Below, in pieces: positions 33,803 through 43,021 of a DNA stretch of 64,000 bases. Positions within the stretch are counted from its first letter, which is position 1. Each line of letters starts with the position of its first letter. The position numbers were made by a program, and so were the translations under genes. The DNA is from Desulfarculaceae bacterium (lineage in GTDB: Bacteria > Desulfobacterota > Desulfarculia > Desulfarculales > Desulfarculaceae): the NCBI GenBank assembly GCA_020444545.1, contig JAHLKT010000004.1, positions 434,001 through 498,000 on the forward strand, given 5' to 3'. The notes beneath the pieces were generated by a model. The model had not been told where the DNA came from. It was given only the letters and a program-made list of their open reading frames with translations, and made no database searches.

Positions 33803-34945
33803 CTAGGAGGCCAGGATACGGTTGACCAGGGTGGTGCGGTTGTTGACGCCCACCTTCTCGTAGATGTTCTGCAAGTGCTTTTTGACCGTCACCTCGCTGA
33901 CGAACAGCTTCTCGGCGATCTCGGCGTTTTTCAGCCCCAGGAAGACTAGCTCCACCACCTCTATCTCCCTACGGCTCAGGTGAAGCTCTTTTTGCAGATG
34001 ATCTGGATCGATCTTGGCCGCGAGCTTTTCTTCCGCTGACTGTTCTTCCTCTATGGAGACCATGAGCAGACGGGAGTCTTCCCAGCCCAACCTTTGATCC
34101 AGGAGCCTGATGGTCACGGAGAAGTTGCTCCCGTCGCACCCCTGAATGGTGCTCTGCTTGACCGGCGGCGCGCCGCCTTCCCGGCGGTTGTCCATTATGG
34201 GCTTGATCTCTCGGCAGACCTTTAGCAGTTGGGGCGGGAGTTGCAGGTTGCGCCTGAAGACCGGCCGCGACAGGGTCAGGTTGCCCACCGCCTCTTCCGC
34301 CTTTTCGTTGCTGTAGACGATTTGCAGGCTTTCATCCAGCAGAAGCATTCCGATGGAGGACTGCTTCTCGATGTATTCCAGCACGGTGCCCTTGAGCTTA
34401 ATCTTGCGGCGCAGGTTGTTGTGGGCCAGGGCGTGGGCCAGATAGGGAACGATGGTCCTGACCGTGAGGATTTCCTTGCTGGTGAAGCTGTTGGAGCGGC
34501 GGGGCCTGGTCAGGACAACCCGGCCGAACAATTCTCTTTCCGCGACCAAGTTGACTACGAGCTTGTGGTGGATCTTCTGCGGCCTGAGGAAGTCGTTGTA
34601 ATATTCGGTGTCCAAGTACGAATCATAACTGAACACTTTTTCTCGGCTGTCAGAGGGATTGGTAATAATCAGGTTTTTGGTGAGATTCAGGGGATCGAAC
34701 ATGTAAAAACGATTTTTATAGTATTCGCAATAATCCTTATCGAGGTTTTTCAGGGTTATGTGGGTGTACCGCCCGTTGCCGTCCGGCAGGAAGAATATGG
34801 CGCCTTGCGAACGGATGGTGCGAAAGAGGGCGTCGAGGGTTTTCTCTCTTACCAGCCTTGAATCCAAAGATTCATTCGACGTACTGATCACGTCCAATAC
34901 GTCGGTCAAAATCGGGACAGGTAAACTATCCATTTGTTGCAACAT
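33803..34945 (-). CDS. LuxR-family transcriptional regulator
   Basis: 380 aa. The N-terminal two thirds look like a ligand- or GAF/PAS-type sensor (LDALFRTIRSQGAIFFLPDG, then IGMLLLDESLQIVYSNEKAEEAVG, a PAS-like segment near 205). The C-terminal LuxR helix-turn-helix spans about 315-377 (LSRREIEVVELVFLGLKNAEIAEKL and VSEVTVKKHLQNIYEKVGV). There is no receiver domain and no membrane segment, so it probably senses a small molecule directly. It is transcribed in the same direction as operon H but ends in its own terminator; control of operon H is inferred from adjacency and the promoter geometry. ATG 34945, or ATG 34933 four codons later. Confidence 0.85.
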   Translation of the reverse strand: MLQQMDSLPVPILTDVLDVISTSNESLDSRLVREKTLDALFRTIRSQGAIFFLPDGNGRYTHITLKNLDKDYCEYYKNRFYMFDPLNLTKNLIITNPSDSREKVFSYDSYLDTEYYNDFLRPQKIHHKLVVNLVAERELFGRVVLTRPRRSNSFTSKEILTVRTIVPYLAHALAHNNLRRKIKLKGTVLEYIEKQSSIGMLLLDESLQIVYSNEKAEEAVGNLTLSRPVFRRNLQLPPQLLKVCREIKPIMDNRREGGAPPVKQSTIQGCDGSNFSVTIRLLDQRLGWEDSRLLMVSIEEEQSAEEKLAAKIDPDHLQKELHLSRREIEVVELVFLGLKNAEIAEKLFVSEVTVKKHLQNIYEKVGVNNRTTLVNRILAS

Positions 34946-35657
34946 GTTCCTTGCTCCCGGGGCTGGCGATACGCCGATCCGGATGCAAAGACCCTAGAGG
35001 TCTTTCAAGGTGTGTTGTGCGTTTCCATCGCTTGGGGCTCCTTATCTAAGGTGTAAATTCAGTGTGAGTTGGGCCGTGCAAGGAGGATTATGCCTGCTTT
35101 AATCGGGCACCGGGCCCGATCGTTTCCCAGTTGCGGATTCACATGGTCGTCGATCTAGACATCCCGTTGAGTCGTTCAGCGATGCCCCCAACACCCAAGC
35201 TCAGCAAGTGCCTGAGCTTCATGGACAATCTAGACTTGATGACCAAACAGTCCTCGTAGAGTATTGGCATGGTAAGCCACCGGGCCCGTCCCGGTCAATT
35301 ACAATTTGGTTTGTCCGTGCGGCGCCCCCTGCCTGGTCCGCCCGTTTTTAGTAATTAATAACAAAAGCTTATTCGAGGCTTCACTTTGATTTCCCCTGTC
35401 GGTCCAGCCGCTTGGCCTTGATCGACCCCCCGACCCCCAACCCGGCCCCTAGTACATAATTTGAAAGGACGGCCATCCCTCAAATCCGACATTGAGGTAA
35501 GAGATGGGGGCGAGGACGCTGCGGTGGATCCCCACGGATTTTTCCCGTGGCCAATGGACTTTCTCAGAGAGGCTGGCTTTGCAAAGAGTAGCCGGCAGAT
35601 TAAATTGACCGCATGTTTTGATGACAAACTAAGGTAGCGCGGGCCGGGGTTTTTGCC
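34946..35657. other. Long intergenic region with several inverted repeats
   Basis: 712 bases between the LuxR-type gene and operon J's last gene. No recognisable gene. Perfect inverted repeats lie at 34987-35005 (AAAGACC-N5-GGTCTTT, 42 bases before the LuxR start), 35102-35120 (ATCGGGC-N5-GCCCGAT), 35197-35219 (AAGCTCAG-N7-CTGAGCTT) and 35532-35550 (CCACGG-N7-CCGTGG). The first is a candidate autoregulatory operator. The others could be terminators, operators or a structured RNA. A plus-strand AGGAGG three bases before ATG (35090) opens a 22-codon frame ending at 35158, too weak to call a gene. Confidence 0.4.
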
Positions 35658-36641
35658 TCACTCCACCCTCAGGATGATCTTGCCGGTGTTGAGGTTGGCT
35701 TCTATGCGCCGGTGGGCTTGTGACACCTGCTCCCAGGGATAGACCTGGTCGATCACCGGCCGGAGCCGTCCCTGGCTGAAAAGAGGCAGCCAGCGCCGGC
35801 TGAAATCGGCGGTAAGCCCGCCGCGATAAGCCAGAGAACGCGCCCGCAGGGTGGAGCCCATCACCTTAAGACGCTTGACCAGGATCAGGCGCAGGTTCAC
35901 CTTCTCGGCCTCGCCCCCGGCGATGGTGGCCAGCATGACCATGCGCCCGTCCGTGGCCAGGGTCTCCAGGTTGCGCTGAAAATAATCCCCGCCGATGAAG
36001 TCGATGGCCACCGCCGGGCCCGCGCCGTCCGTGGCCTCCTTGGCCGCGGCCACGAAGTCCCGCTCCTTATAGTTGATACCCACTTCGGCTCCCAGGGAGC
36101 GGCAGGTGGCCAGCTTATCCTCCGAGCTGGCGGTGACCATCACCCGGGCTCCGGCCTCGCGGGCCAGCTGGGTGGCCGCCGTGCCCACCCCCGAGGCCCC
36201 GGCGTGCAGGAGCAGCCATTCCCCGGACTCAAGCCCGGCCAGCCAGAACAGGGCCTGGTGAGCGGTGAGGAACACCTCGGCCATGCCCGCGGCTTGCTCA
36301 AACTCAAGGCCCTCGGGAATGGGCATGGCCAGGCGCTCGTCCATGGCCGCGTACTGGGCGTAGCCCCCGCCGGGCACGATGCCGAATACCCTCTCGCCCA
36401 CGGCGCGCTGGGTGCAGCCCGGCCCCAAGGCGGCCACCTTACCTGCCAGCTCCAAGCCCATGATCTCGCTCTCGCCCGGCGGCGGCGGGTACAGGCCCTT
36501 GCGTTGCAGGGTGTCGGCCCGGTTGACCCCCGCGGCCCGCACCCTGACCAGCACCTCGCGCTCCTTGAGGGCCGGTTGCGGGGCCTCTCCCAGGCGCATG
36601 ACCTCCGGCCCGCCGAACTCGCTCAACAGTATGGCTTGCAT
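35658..36641 (-). CDS. NAD(P)H:quinone oxidoreductase-like protein (zinc-free MDR, PIG3 group)
   Basis: 327 aa. It opens with MQAILLSEFGGPEVMRLGE and has GVNRADTLQRKGLYPPPPG, the signature of the TP53I3/PIG3-like quinone reductase group. The Rossmann motif GASGVG is at 148-153, and no zinc ligands are present. Members reduce quinones or enones with NAD(P)H. ATG start with AAGGGAG 7 bases upstream. It is the last gene of operon J, 16 bases after the cyclase-family gene; an enoyl-type reductive step in that pathway is possible. Confidence 0.88.
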   Translation of the reverse strand: MQAILLSEFGGPEVMRLGEAPQPALKEREVLVRVRAAGVNRADTLQRKGLYPPPPGESEIMGLELAGKVAALGPGCTQRAVGERVFGIVPGGGYAQYAAMDERLAMPIPEGLEFEQAAGMAEVFLTAHQALFWLAGLESGEWLLLHAGASGVGTAATQLAREAGARVMVTASSEDKLATCRSLGAEVGINYKERDFVAAAKEATDGAGPAVAIDFIGGDYFQRNLETLATDGRMVMLATIAGGEAEKVNLRLILVKRLKVMGSTLRARSLAYRGGLTADFSRRWLPLFSQGRLRPVIDQVYPWEQVSQAHRRIEANLNTGKIILRVE

Positions 36642-36657
36642 GCTCAGTCTCCCTTGC

Positions 36658-37452
36658 TCAGGCCACGGCCACCGGCCGCACCGGCGAGGCGGTCCCGCCC
36701 CGTATCTTCAGGGGCGAAACCATGAACAAGAACTCGCTCACCCCGGCGGCGGCCAGCTCGTCCAGGTTCATGGCCTCGATGATGTGAATGCCGTTTTGCA
36801 CCAAGAGGATCTGATGCACCGGCAGGGAGTGGGCCGGGGTCCGCTCCAGGGCCACGGTGTCGCCCCCGGCGATGGCCGCGCCCTTTTCCACCACCCACGC
36901 GGCCCCGCTCTCCACCAGGCCGGGGCAGCCCTCGTGGTGGGCGATGTACTTGCGGGCCTCGGAGAAGTAGCGGATCCAGCCGGTGCGGATGAGCACCGCA
37001 TCGCCGGGGCGCAGATCCACTCCCTGGCGGGCGCAGGCCTGCTCCAGGTCCTCGCGGCCCACGCCGTGCTCATTGCCCAGGACCTCCACCCCATGCAGCC
37101 CGGCGATGTCCAGGCACACCCCCCGGCTCACCACCGGTGCCACCTTGTCGATGCCCGCCTCGCGCAGGCCCTCGTAGTCCTGATGCGGGGTGATGTCTCC
37201 CACTCCGTAGACCTGGTGCTCCACCGCGATGTGGCCGTGGGCGTCCATGTGGGTGCCGGTGTGGCCGCCGGTGGAGAACAGGCAGTTGGCCGCGCTGACT
37301 CCCTCGGGGTACATCATGTCGCCGTGCACCTTGGTCAGGGAGAAGGTGAAGGGGGGATGGTTGGGGTGGTGGGGCATACCCACGTAGTAGTCCATGCCCA
37401 GGTCGTAGACCTTGCCCGTCTTGACCAGCTCTGAAATGGCCTTGGGGTCCAT
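36658..37452 (-). CDS. Cyclase/kynurenine-formamidase-family metal hydrolase
   Basis: 264 aa. The hallmark metal motif HTGTHMDAHGH occupies 64-74, matching HxGTHxDxxxH of the cyclase family (Pfam Cyclase). Members include arylformamidase and isatin hydrolase and cleave an amide or lactam using Mn or Zn. The start at 37452 has AAGGA 7 bases upstream. The frame stays open further upstream, but that stretch reads the acyl-CoA dehydrogenase gene in the wrong frame. It follows that gene by 17 bases and precedes the quinone reductase gene by 16, so it is a real operon member. A hydrolytic ring-opening or deformylation step is likely. Confidence 0.88.
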   Translation of the reverse strand: MDPKAISELVKTGKVYDLGMDYYVGMPHHPNHPPFTFSLTKVHGDMMYPEGVSAANCLFSTGGHTGTHMDAHGHIAVEHQVYGVGDITPHQDYEGLREAGIDKVAPVVSRGVCLDIAGLHGVEVLGNEHGVGREDLEQACARQGVDLRPGDAVLIRTGWIRYFSEARKYIAHHEGCPGLVESGAAWVVEKGAAIAGGDTVALERTPAHSLPVHQILLVQNGIHIIEAMNLDELAAAGVSEFLFMVSPLKIRGGTASPVRPVAVA

Positions 37453-37469
37453 GGTTGGTTCCTTTTTGC

Positions 37470-38621
37470 TTAGTTGGCCCGCTCGGCCTCGGCCAGCAGA
37501 TGGTGGGCGATGACCAGCTTTTGCACTTCCGTGGTTCCCTCGTAAATGCGCAGGGCCCTTATCTCGCGGTATAGCCGCTCGGGGATGGAGCCCCGGCTCA
37601 CCCCCACCCCGCCGTGCAGCTGCACCGCCTGGTCCACCACCCGAAAGGCGGCCTCGGTGGCATAGAGCTTGGCCATGGAGGATTTCTTGGCCGCTCCGGG
37701 CAGGCCCCGGTCCTTGGAAATGGCCGCCCGGTAGACCAGGCCCCGGGCCGCGTCGAGCTCGGTGGCCATCTCGGCCAGCTTGAAGCGGCTGCCCTGGAAG
37801 TCCGACAGGGCCGAGCCGAACTGGCGGCGCTTGCGGGTGTAGGCCAGGGTGGCGTCCAAGGCCGCCTGGCCGATGCCCAGCGCGGCCGCGCCCACCGTGA
37901 CCCGCAGCAGCTCCAGAGTCTGCATGGCGATCTTGAAGCCGCCGCCCACCTCGCCCAGCAGGTTCTCCGAAGGCACGAAGACGTTCTCGTAACGCAAGCG
38001 GGCCAGGTCGTGGGGGGCGATCACCTGCAAGCGTTCGGCCACGCTCAGGCCATCCATGCCCTTGTCCAGGATAAAGGCCGACAGGGCGCGCGGATTTTCC
38101 GGCTGGGGGGTGCGCACGAAGGTCACCAGAAAGTCGGCCGCGTAGCCATTGGAGATAAAGACCTTCTGGCCGTTGAGCCGCCAGCCGCCCTCCACTGGCT
38201 CGGCCAGGGATTCGATGCCGTTGACGTCGCTGCCCGCGCCCGGCTCGGTCAGGGCGAAGGTGGCCAGCTTCTCGCCCCGGGCCACGGCGGGCAGATAGCG
38301 TTCCCGCTGGGCCGGGGAGCCAGCCAGGGTGATGGGAAAGGAGCCCAGGCCCTGCATGGCCAGTGTAACGTCGGCCGGGCACCACACCCCGGCAAAGGCC
38401 TCCCGGGCCAGGCTCAGCGGCAGGGCCTTGACACCCGGCCCGCCCAGGTCCGCGGGCAGGAGCAACTCGAAGAGCCCCGCCTTGGCCATGGCCTCCACCA
38501 TCTCGCGGGGCACCTCGTCGGTCTCGCCGTATTTTTGGGCCAGGGGGAGCAGCTTTTCGCGGGCGAATTCGCGGCAAGACGCGGCGAAATCTTTTTCCTG
38601 GCTGGAAAGCATCAGGTCCAT
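37470..38621 (-). CDS. Acyl-CoA dehydrogenase
   Basis: 383 aa FAD enzyme forming the alpha,beta double bond in an acyl-CoA and passing electrons to electron-transfer flavoprotein. [10 protein letters not shown] is the FAD/substrate motif near 124, and YEGTTEVQ (360-367) carries the catalytic base equivalent to medium-chain dehydrogenase Glu376, here Glu361. [20 protein letters not shown] is the usual C-terminal segment. Chain-length preference cannot be read reliably. It follows the acyl-CoA ligase gene by 65 bases, consistent with oxidation of the CoA ester made by that ligase. Confidence 0.92.
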   Translation of the reverse strand: MDLMLSSQEKDFAASCREFAREKLLPLAQKYGETDEVPREMVEAMAKAGLFELLLPADLGGPGVKALPLSLAREAFAGVWCPADVTLAMQGLGSFPITLAGSPAQRERYLPAVARGEKLATFALTEPGAGSDVNGIESLAEPVEGGWRLNGQKVFISNGYAADFLVTFVRTPQPENPRALSAFILDKGMDGLSVAERLQVIAPHDLARLRYENVFVPSENLLGEVGGGFKIAMQTLELLRVTVGAAALGIGQAALDATLAYTRKRRQFGSALSDFQGSRFKLAEMATELDAARGLVYRAAISKDRGLPGAAKKSSMAKLYATEAAFRVVDQAVQLHGGVGVSRGSIPERLYREIRALRIYEGTTEVQKLVIAHHLLAEAERAN

Positions 38622-38686
38622 GGGAAACTCCTGTTCGCCGCCGCCGGGCAGCCGAACGGCCCGAAGGGCGGCGGGGATATGGCTGG

Positions 38687-40186
38687 TCAGCTGATGGGCA
38701 GATCCTTTTTCATGATCTTGCCGGTCGGGTTCTTGGGCAACTCATCCATGAAACAGATCACCGGTATCTTGTAGGAAGCCAAGGACCGGCGGCAGTGGGC
38801 CAGGATGGCCTCCTCGTCCGGGGACGCGCCCTCCTTGAGAGCCAGGAAGGCCTTGGGCACCTCGCCTTTGCTGGGATGGGGCGCGCCGATCACCGCCGCT
38901 TCGTTGACCAGAGGGCAGGCGTAGAGCACCTCCTCGATCTCCCGGGGGTACACGTTGTAACCACCGGTAATGATCAGTTCGGCCTCGCGTCCCACCAGGA
39001 AGTAATAGCCATCCTCGTCGCGAAAGGCGTGATCCCCGGTGTAGACCCAGCCGTCCTTGATGCGCTCGGCGGTGACCTCGGGCAGGTTGTGATAGCCCTT
39101 GGTGGCGTTGGGCCCCCGGAAGACGAGGTGCCCCACCTGCCCCACCGGCACCTCGGCCCCCTGCTCGTCCACCAGGCGGGCGTCCACCCCGGATACGTTG
39201 ATGCCGATGGAGCCGGGCTTGCGCCTGCCGTAGACAGGGTTGCCGGTGACCAGGCCGGTGGACTCGGTGAGCCCGTAGACCTCGATGATCTCGGCCCCGA
39301 AGCGCTGCTCCCATTGCCGGAGCAGCTCCACCGGCAGCGAGGCCCCGCCGGAAAGCCCCATGCGCAGCGAGCTCACATCGTGCTTGCTCTCGTCCAGGGT
39401 ATTGAGCAGGTAGGTGAACATGGTGGGCACCCCGGGGAACCAGGTGACCCGGTGCTCCGCGATGGCCGCCAACACCTGATCGCTCTTGAAGCCGTCCACC
39501 ACCACCACACCGCCGCCGGAGCTAAAGGCGCCCATGAAGGGGCTGGCGATGCAGAAGATATGCACCATGGGCAGGGCGGCCAGGGTGACGTCCTCGGCCC
39601 GGAGCCCGTAACTCTGGGCCACGTTGGGCCCGCCGAAAGTGAGGTTGCGGTGGGTGAGCACCACTCCTTTGGGCTTGCCGGTGGTGCCGGAGGTGTAAAA
39701 GGTCAGGGCGGGCGTGTCCGGGCTCATGGCCGGCGGGGCCCAGTCGGGCAGCGGCTCGGGGCAGGCCCTGGCCAGGGCCTGCTCCAGGCTTTCCCCGATG
39801 CGCCGGATTATGATCGTGCGCACCTCGGGCGCCCCGCCCTCCAGCTCGTCCAGGCGGGCGGCCCAGTCCTGATGGGCTAAAACCATGCGGGCTCCCGAGT
39901 CTCCCAGGATGTGGGCGATCTCGCGGGCCGTGTACAAGGGGTTCACCGGCACCACCACCCCGCCGGCCTTGATTATGGCGAAGTAGGCCAGCAGGAGCTG
40001 GGGGCTGTTGGGGTGCAGGGTGGCCACCCGCTCGCCCGGCTCCAGGCCCAGCCCGGCCAGGCGAACCGCCAGCCGGTCGGTGACCCGGTCGAACTTGGCG
40101 TAGGAGATGGGCCCGCCCTCGCCGAGGAGGTAGGTGCGCTGGCCGAACTTGGCGGCCTGGGCTTTCACGAATTCCGGTATCGCCAT
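38687..40186 (-). CDS. AMP-forming acyl-CoA ligase of operon J
   Basis: 499 aa from the ATG at 40186 (MAIPEFVKAQAAKFG). The frame extends to an ATG at 40234 inside the SDR gene, which I reject. The phosphate-binding motif FYTSGTTGKPKG is at 163-174, the adenylate motif EVYGLTESTG mid-protein, and the C-terminal KNPTGKIMKKDL has the catalytic lysine. It resembles long-chain and 4-coumarate-type ligases. The SDR gene ends 25 bases upstream, the acyl-CoA dehydrogenase follows, and a TRAP transporter leads the operon, so it probably activates the imported carboxylate or an oxidised derivative. Confidence 0.88.
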   Translation of the reverse strand: MAIPEFVKAQAAKFGQRTYLLGEGGPISYAKFDRVTDRLAVRLAGLGLEPGERVATLHPNSPQLLLAYFAIIKAGGVVVPVNPLYTAREIAHILGDSGARMVLAHQDWAARLDELEGGAPEVRTIIIRRIGESLEQALARACPEPLPDWAPPAMSPDTPALTFYTSGTTGKPKGVVLTHRNLTFGGPNVAQSYGLRAEDVTLAALPMVHIFCIASPFMGAFSSGGGVVVVDGFKSDQVLAAIAEHRVTWFPGVPTMFTYLLNTLDESKHDVSSLRMGLSGGASLPVELLRQWEQRFGAEIIEVYGLTESTGLVTGNPVYGRRKPGSIGINVSGVDARLVDEQGAEVPVGQVGHLVFRGPNATKGYHNLPEVTAERIKDGWVYTGDHAFRDEDGYYFLVGREAELIITGGYNVYPREIEEVLYACPLVNEAAVIGAPHPSKGEVPKAFLALKEGASPDEEAILAHCRRSLASYKIPVICFMDELPKNPTGKIMKKDLPIS

Positions 40187-40211
40187 GATGCTTGCTTTCT
40201 CTCCCGCGCCG

Positions 40212-41000
40212 TTACAAAACCGTCCGGCCGCCATCGAGGCACAAGGTTTGCCCGGTGATGTAGTCCGAGGCCGAGGAGGCCAGGAACACCGCCGCCCCCA
40301 CTATGTCCGCCGCCTGGCCCACCCGCCCCATGGGGGTGTTGGCCACGATGCGGGCGTGCACCTCCGGGTCGGCCAGGGGCGCGGCGGTCAGGGGGGTGGC
40401 GAAGTAACCGGGCGCCAAGGCGTTGACGTTGATGTTCAGCTCGGCCCACTCGGCGGCCAGAGCCTTGGTGAGCATGACTATGGCCGCCTTGCTCATGGCA
40501 TAGGGGGACATGGCCAGGCCCTTGCGCACCAAAAAGGCGGCGGCCGAGGCCAGGTTGATTATCTTGCCGCCGCCGCGTTCCGCCATCACCTGGGCGGCGG
40601 CCTGGCAGCCGAAGTAGGTCCCCCGCTGGTTAACCGCCATCACCGCGTCGAAGTCAGCGGTGTCCAGCTCCAGGGCGGGCTGGCGCACGTTGATGCCGGC
40701 ATTGTTGACCATGATGTCCAACCCGCCCAGCTCATCCACCGCTTGGCCCACCACAGAGCGGATGGAGGCCACGTCGGTCACGTCCAAACGGGCCAGGCCC
40801 ACCTTGCGGCCCAGGTCCTGTATTTGGCGGCGGGTATCCTCGCCGTCCTCGCGGGAGCCCCGATAGGTCACCATCACCGCGGCCCCGGCGTGGGCCAAAC
40901 CCACGGCCATATAGCGCCCCAGGCCGCGGCTGGAGCCGGTGACCAAGGCCACCTTGCCGGAGAGGTCGAAGTTGGCCGGGTTGATCTCCATTTGGTTCAT
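40212..41000 (-). CDS. Short-chain dehydrogenase/reductase of operon J
   Basis: 262 aa SDR. The cofactor motif TGSSRGLG is at 21-28, NNAG at 99-102, and Ser152, Tyr167 and Lys171 (YAMSK) form the catalytic set. The family includes gluconate 5-dehydrogenase-like and 3-oxoacyl-ACP-reductase-like enzymes; the C-terminal YITGQTLCLDGG is common to both. ATG start with AGAGG 8-9 bases upstream, 19 bases after the TRAP permease gene. Oxidation of a hydroxyl group on the transported compound is likely. Confidence 0.88.
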   Translation of the reverse strand: MNQMEINPANFDLSGKVALVTGSSRGLGRYMAVGLAHAGAAVMVTYRGSREDGEDTRRQIQDLGRKVGLARLDVTDVASIRSVVGQAVDELGGLDIMVNNAGINVRQPALELDTADFDAVMAVNQRGTYFGCQAAAQVMAERGGGKIINLASAAAFLVRKGLAMSPYAMSKAAIVMLTKALAAEWAELNINVNALAPGYFATPLTAAPLADPEVHARIVANTPMGRVGQAADIVGAAVFLASSASDYITGQTLCLDGGRTVL

Positions 41001-41019
41001 TATGTTTTCCTCTCGGTAG

Positions 41020-42894
41020 TTAGCTTTCGGCCCCGTTTTGGGCGACGGCCACGGGCTGCTGCTGACGCCACTCGTTGAACAGCATAACCGCGATGGCGAT
41101 CACGCCGACCAAGGATAGAAGCAGGCTGGGCCAGAACAATAGAATGGAGGCGGCCACGAAGATGGCCCGCTTGCCCCAACCCAGCCGGTTGAGGAAGAAC
41201 CCCTGGGCCCCGATGGCCAGGGCGAAAACTCCCACCCCGGCTTGGATGAACACCAGGATGGTCTGGGGAAGGCTCCCGTCGAACAACAGGGCCGGGCTGT
41301 ACACGAACAAATAGGGAAGCGTGTATAGCACGATGCCGAAGCGCACCGCCTCCAACCCCGTCTTCATGGGGTCGGCCCCGGCGATGGCCGCGGCGGTGAA
41401 GGCGGTGGTGCAGATGGGCGGGGTGATCAGCGACAGGGCGCAGAAATAGAAGATGAACAAGTGAGCCGCCATGGGGGCCACCCCCAGGTTCACCAGGGCC
41501 GGGGCCTCCAGGGCGGCCAGCACCAGGTAGGAAACCACCGGAGGCAGCCCCATGCCCAGCACGATGGAGATGATCATGATCCAGAACAGGGTCAGGAACA
41601 GGCTGCCCTGGGACAGGAAGCTGATCACCTCCGAGAGCTTCATGCCCGCGCCGGTCAGGGTGAGTATGCCCAGGATGATGCCCGCCACCGCGCAGGGCAC
41701 GGTGATGGGGATCATGCGCACCGCCCCGTCCTTGAGGGCCAGGAACACGCTTTTGAGCGACAGGGTGCGCGAGACGATGGCCACCAGCCACAGGGCCAAA
41801 AGGGAGTAGGCGCAGGCGAACATGGCCGAGTACTTTAGCGACATGAGCACGATCAACAGGCCCACCGGCAGCATGAAGGGCGCGCCGGTCTTGAACGCGG
41901 GCCAGAAGTGGGGGACTTTCTCTTTGGCCAGGCCGGAGAGCCCCCTCTGTCCGGCGTAGAAGTCCACCATGAGGAACAGTCCAAAGTAGTGAAAAAAGGC
42001 CGGCAGGGACGCGGCGATGCACACGTCCACGTAATCCACTCCCAGCATGTTGGCCATGACAAAGGCCACCGCCCCCATGATGGGCGGGGTCTTGTAGCCC
42101 CCCGAGGAGGCCACCGCCTCGATGGCCCCGGCCACCACCGGCGACACCCCGGACTTTTTCATCATGGGTATGGTGACCGCGCCCGTGGTGGCGGCGTTGG
42201 CCGCCGAGCTGCCCGAGAGCATGCCCATCAGGCCGCTGGCCGCGATGGAGACCTTGGCCGGCCCGCCCCGGTAGCGCCCGGCCACCGAGGTGGCCAGGTT
42301 CAATAGCACGTTGGAGGCTCCGGCCCGGTCCAGGAAGGCCCCGAAGATCAGGAACACGATGACGATGGTGGCGCATACCCCGATGGGTATGCCGTAGATG
42401 CCCTCGGTGCCCGCGAACACCTGCACCACGATGCGCTCCACCCCATAGCCCCGGTGCCCCAGGAAGCCCGGTATGTAGGCCCCAAAATAGGTGTAGAGCA
42501 AAAACAAGATCACGATGACCGCCAGGGACATGCCCACTGCGCGGCGAGTGAGCTCCAGCAGGATGATGATGGCCGCCACGCCCATGAACATGCCGGTGTT
42601 GTCCAGGAAGGGCGAGATGTAGAGCTCCTTCCAGTTCAGCAGCAAGTATAGGTTGGCCGCCACGATCAGCGCGGCCAGCGCCGTATTGACCGTCAGGTTG
42701 AGCCAGGGCCGCCGGTCCGCCGACTTGAGCTTGTACACGTAGAGAGCGATCACCGCGATGACCGCGAGGTGCATGGTCCTCTGGGTCATGGTCTCGAAGG
42801 TCCCGAAAAAAGCGGTGTATAGCGAAACCGCCGACAGGGCCGCCGCCAGAATCATCACGAACCAGTTGATGCCTTTGTTGAGTTTGTCGATCAT
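41020..42894 (-). CDS. TRAP transporter fused permease (TAXI type, DctQ-DctM fusion)
   Basis: 624 aa from ATG 42894 (MIDKLNKGINWFV); ATG 42918 lacks a ribosome site. About fifteen or more hydrophobic segments. The first 150 residues correspond to the small DctQ-like subunit, and the rest to the large DctM-like subunit (GGAVTIPMMKKSGVSP-type and TGAGMKLSEVISF elements), the usual arrangement for 4TM/12TM fusions partnered with TAXI receptors. Transport is driven by an ion gradient, typically of Na+. It is 127 bases after the receptor gene, with a hairpin between them. Cargo unknown; known or proposed TAXI cargoes include glutamate and other organic acids. Confidence 0.9.
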   Translation of the reverse strand: MIDKLNKGINWFVMILAAALSAVSLYTAFFGTFETMTQRTMHLAVIAVIALYVYKLKSADRRPWLNLTVNTALAALIVAANLYLLLNWKELYISPFLDNTGMFMGVAAIIILLELTRRAVGMSLAVIVILFLLYTYFGAYIPGFLGHRGYGVERIVVQVFAGTEGIYGIPIGVCATIVIVFLIFGAFLDRAGASNVLLNLATSVAGRYRGGPAKVSIAASGLMGMLSGSSAANAATTGAVTIPMMKKSGVSPVVAGAIEAVASSGGYKTPPIMGAVAFVMANMLGVDYVDVCIAASLPAFFHYFGLFLMVDFYAGQRGLSGLAKEKVPHFWPAFKTGAPFMLPVGLLIVLMSLKYSAMFACAYSLLALWLVAIVSRTLSLKSVFLALKDGAVRMIPITVPCAVAGIILGILTLTGAGMKLSEVISFLSQGSLFLTLFWIMIISIVLGMGLPPVVSYLVLAALEAPALVNLGVAPMAAHLFIFYFCALSLITPPICTTAFTAAAIAGADPMKTGLEAVRFGIVLYTLPYLFVYSPALLFDGSLPQTILVFIQAGVGVFALAIGAQGFFLNRLGWGKRAIFVAASILLFWPSLLLSLVGVIAIAVMLFNEWRQQQPVAVAQNGAES

Positions 42895-42958
42895 GACCCG
42901 ACTATGCCCCTTGTGCATCTAGGGAGGTGTTTGCCCCGCTGGGCCCCGCCGGCCCGGA

Positions 42959-42994
42959 CCGCTGCCCTGGAGGCGGCCGCCCTCCCTCCAGCGG
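42959..42994 (-). other. Hairpin between TRAP receptor and permease genes
   Basis: CCGCTG (42959-42964) pairs with CAGCGG (42989-42994); inside, GGAGG and CCTCC close around a GC-rich loop. It lies in the 127-base gap after the receptor gene, without a T-run. Confidence 0.4.
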
Positions 42995-43021
42995 GAAAGG
43001 CGGCCCCGCGTTAGGAGCTGT

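Noticed and set aside
35355-35627. 90-codon minus-strand frame in the long intergenic region
   Set aside because: No ribosome site, no recognisable domain, atypical composition and it crosses an inverted repeat. It may be a remnant, but nothing supports a gene.
36658-38577. 639-codon minus-strand frame apparently fusing the cyclase gene to upstream sequence
   Set aside because: The first 375 codons read the acyl-CoA dehydrogenase gene in the wrong frame. The real cyclase start is at 37452 with a proper ribosome site.
41000-42376. 458-codon second frame within the TRAP permease gene
   Set aside because: It overlaps the membrane-protein frame on the same strand and has an Arg/Gly/His-rich, domainless product; the permease frame has the hydrophobic segments and family motifs.
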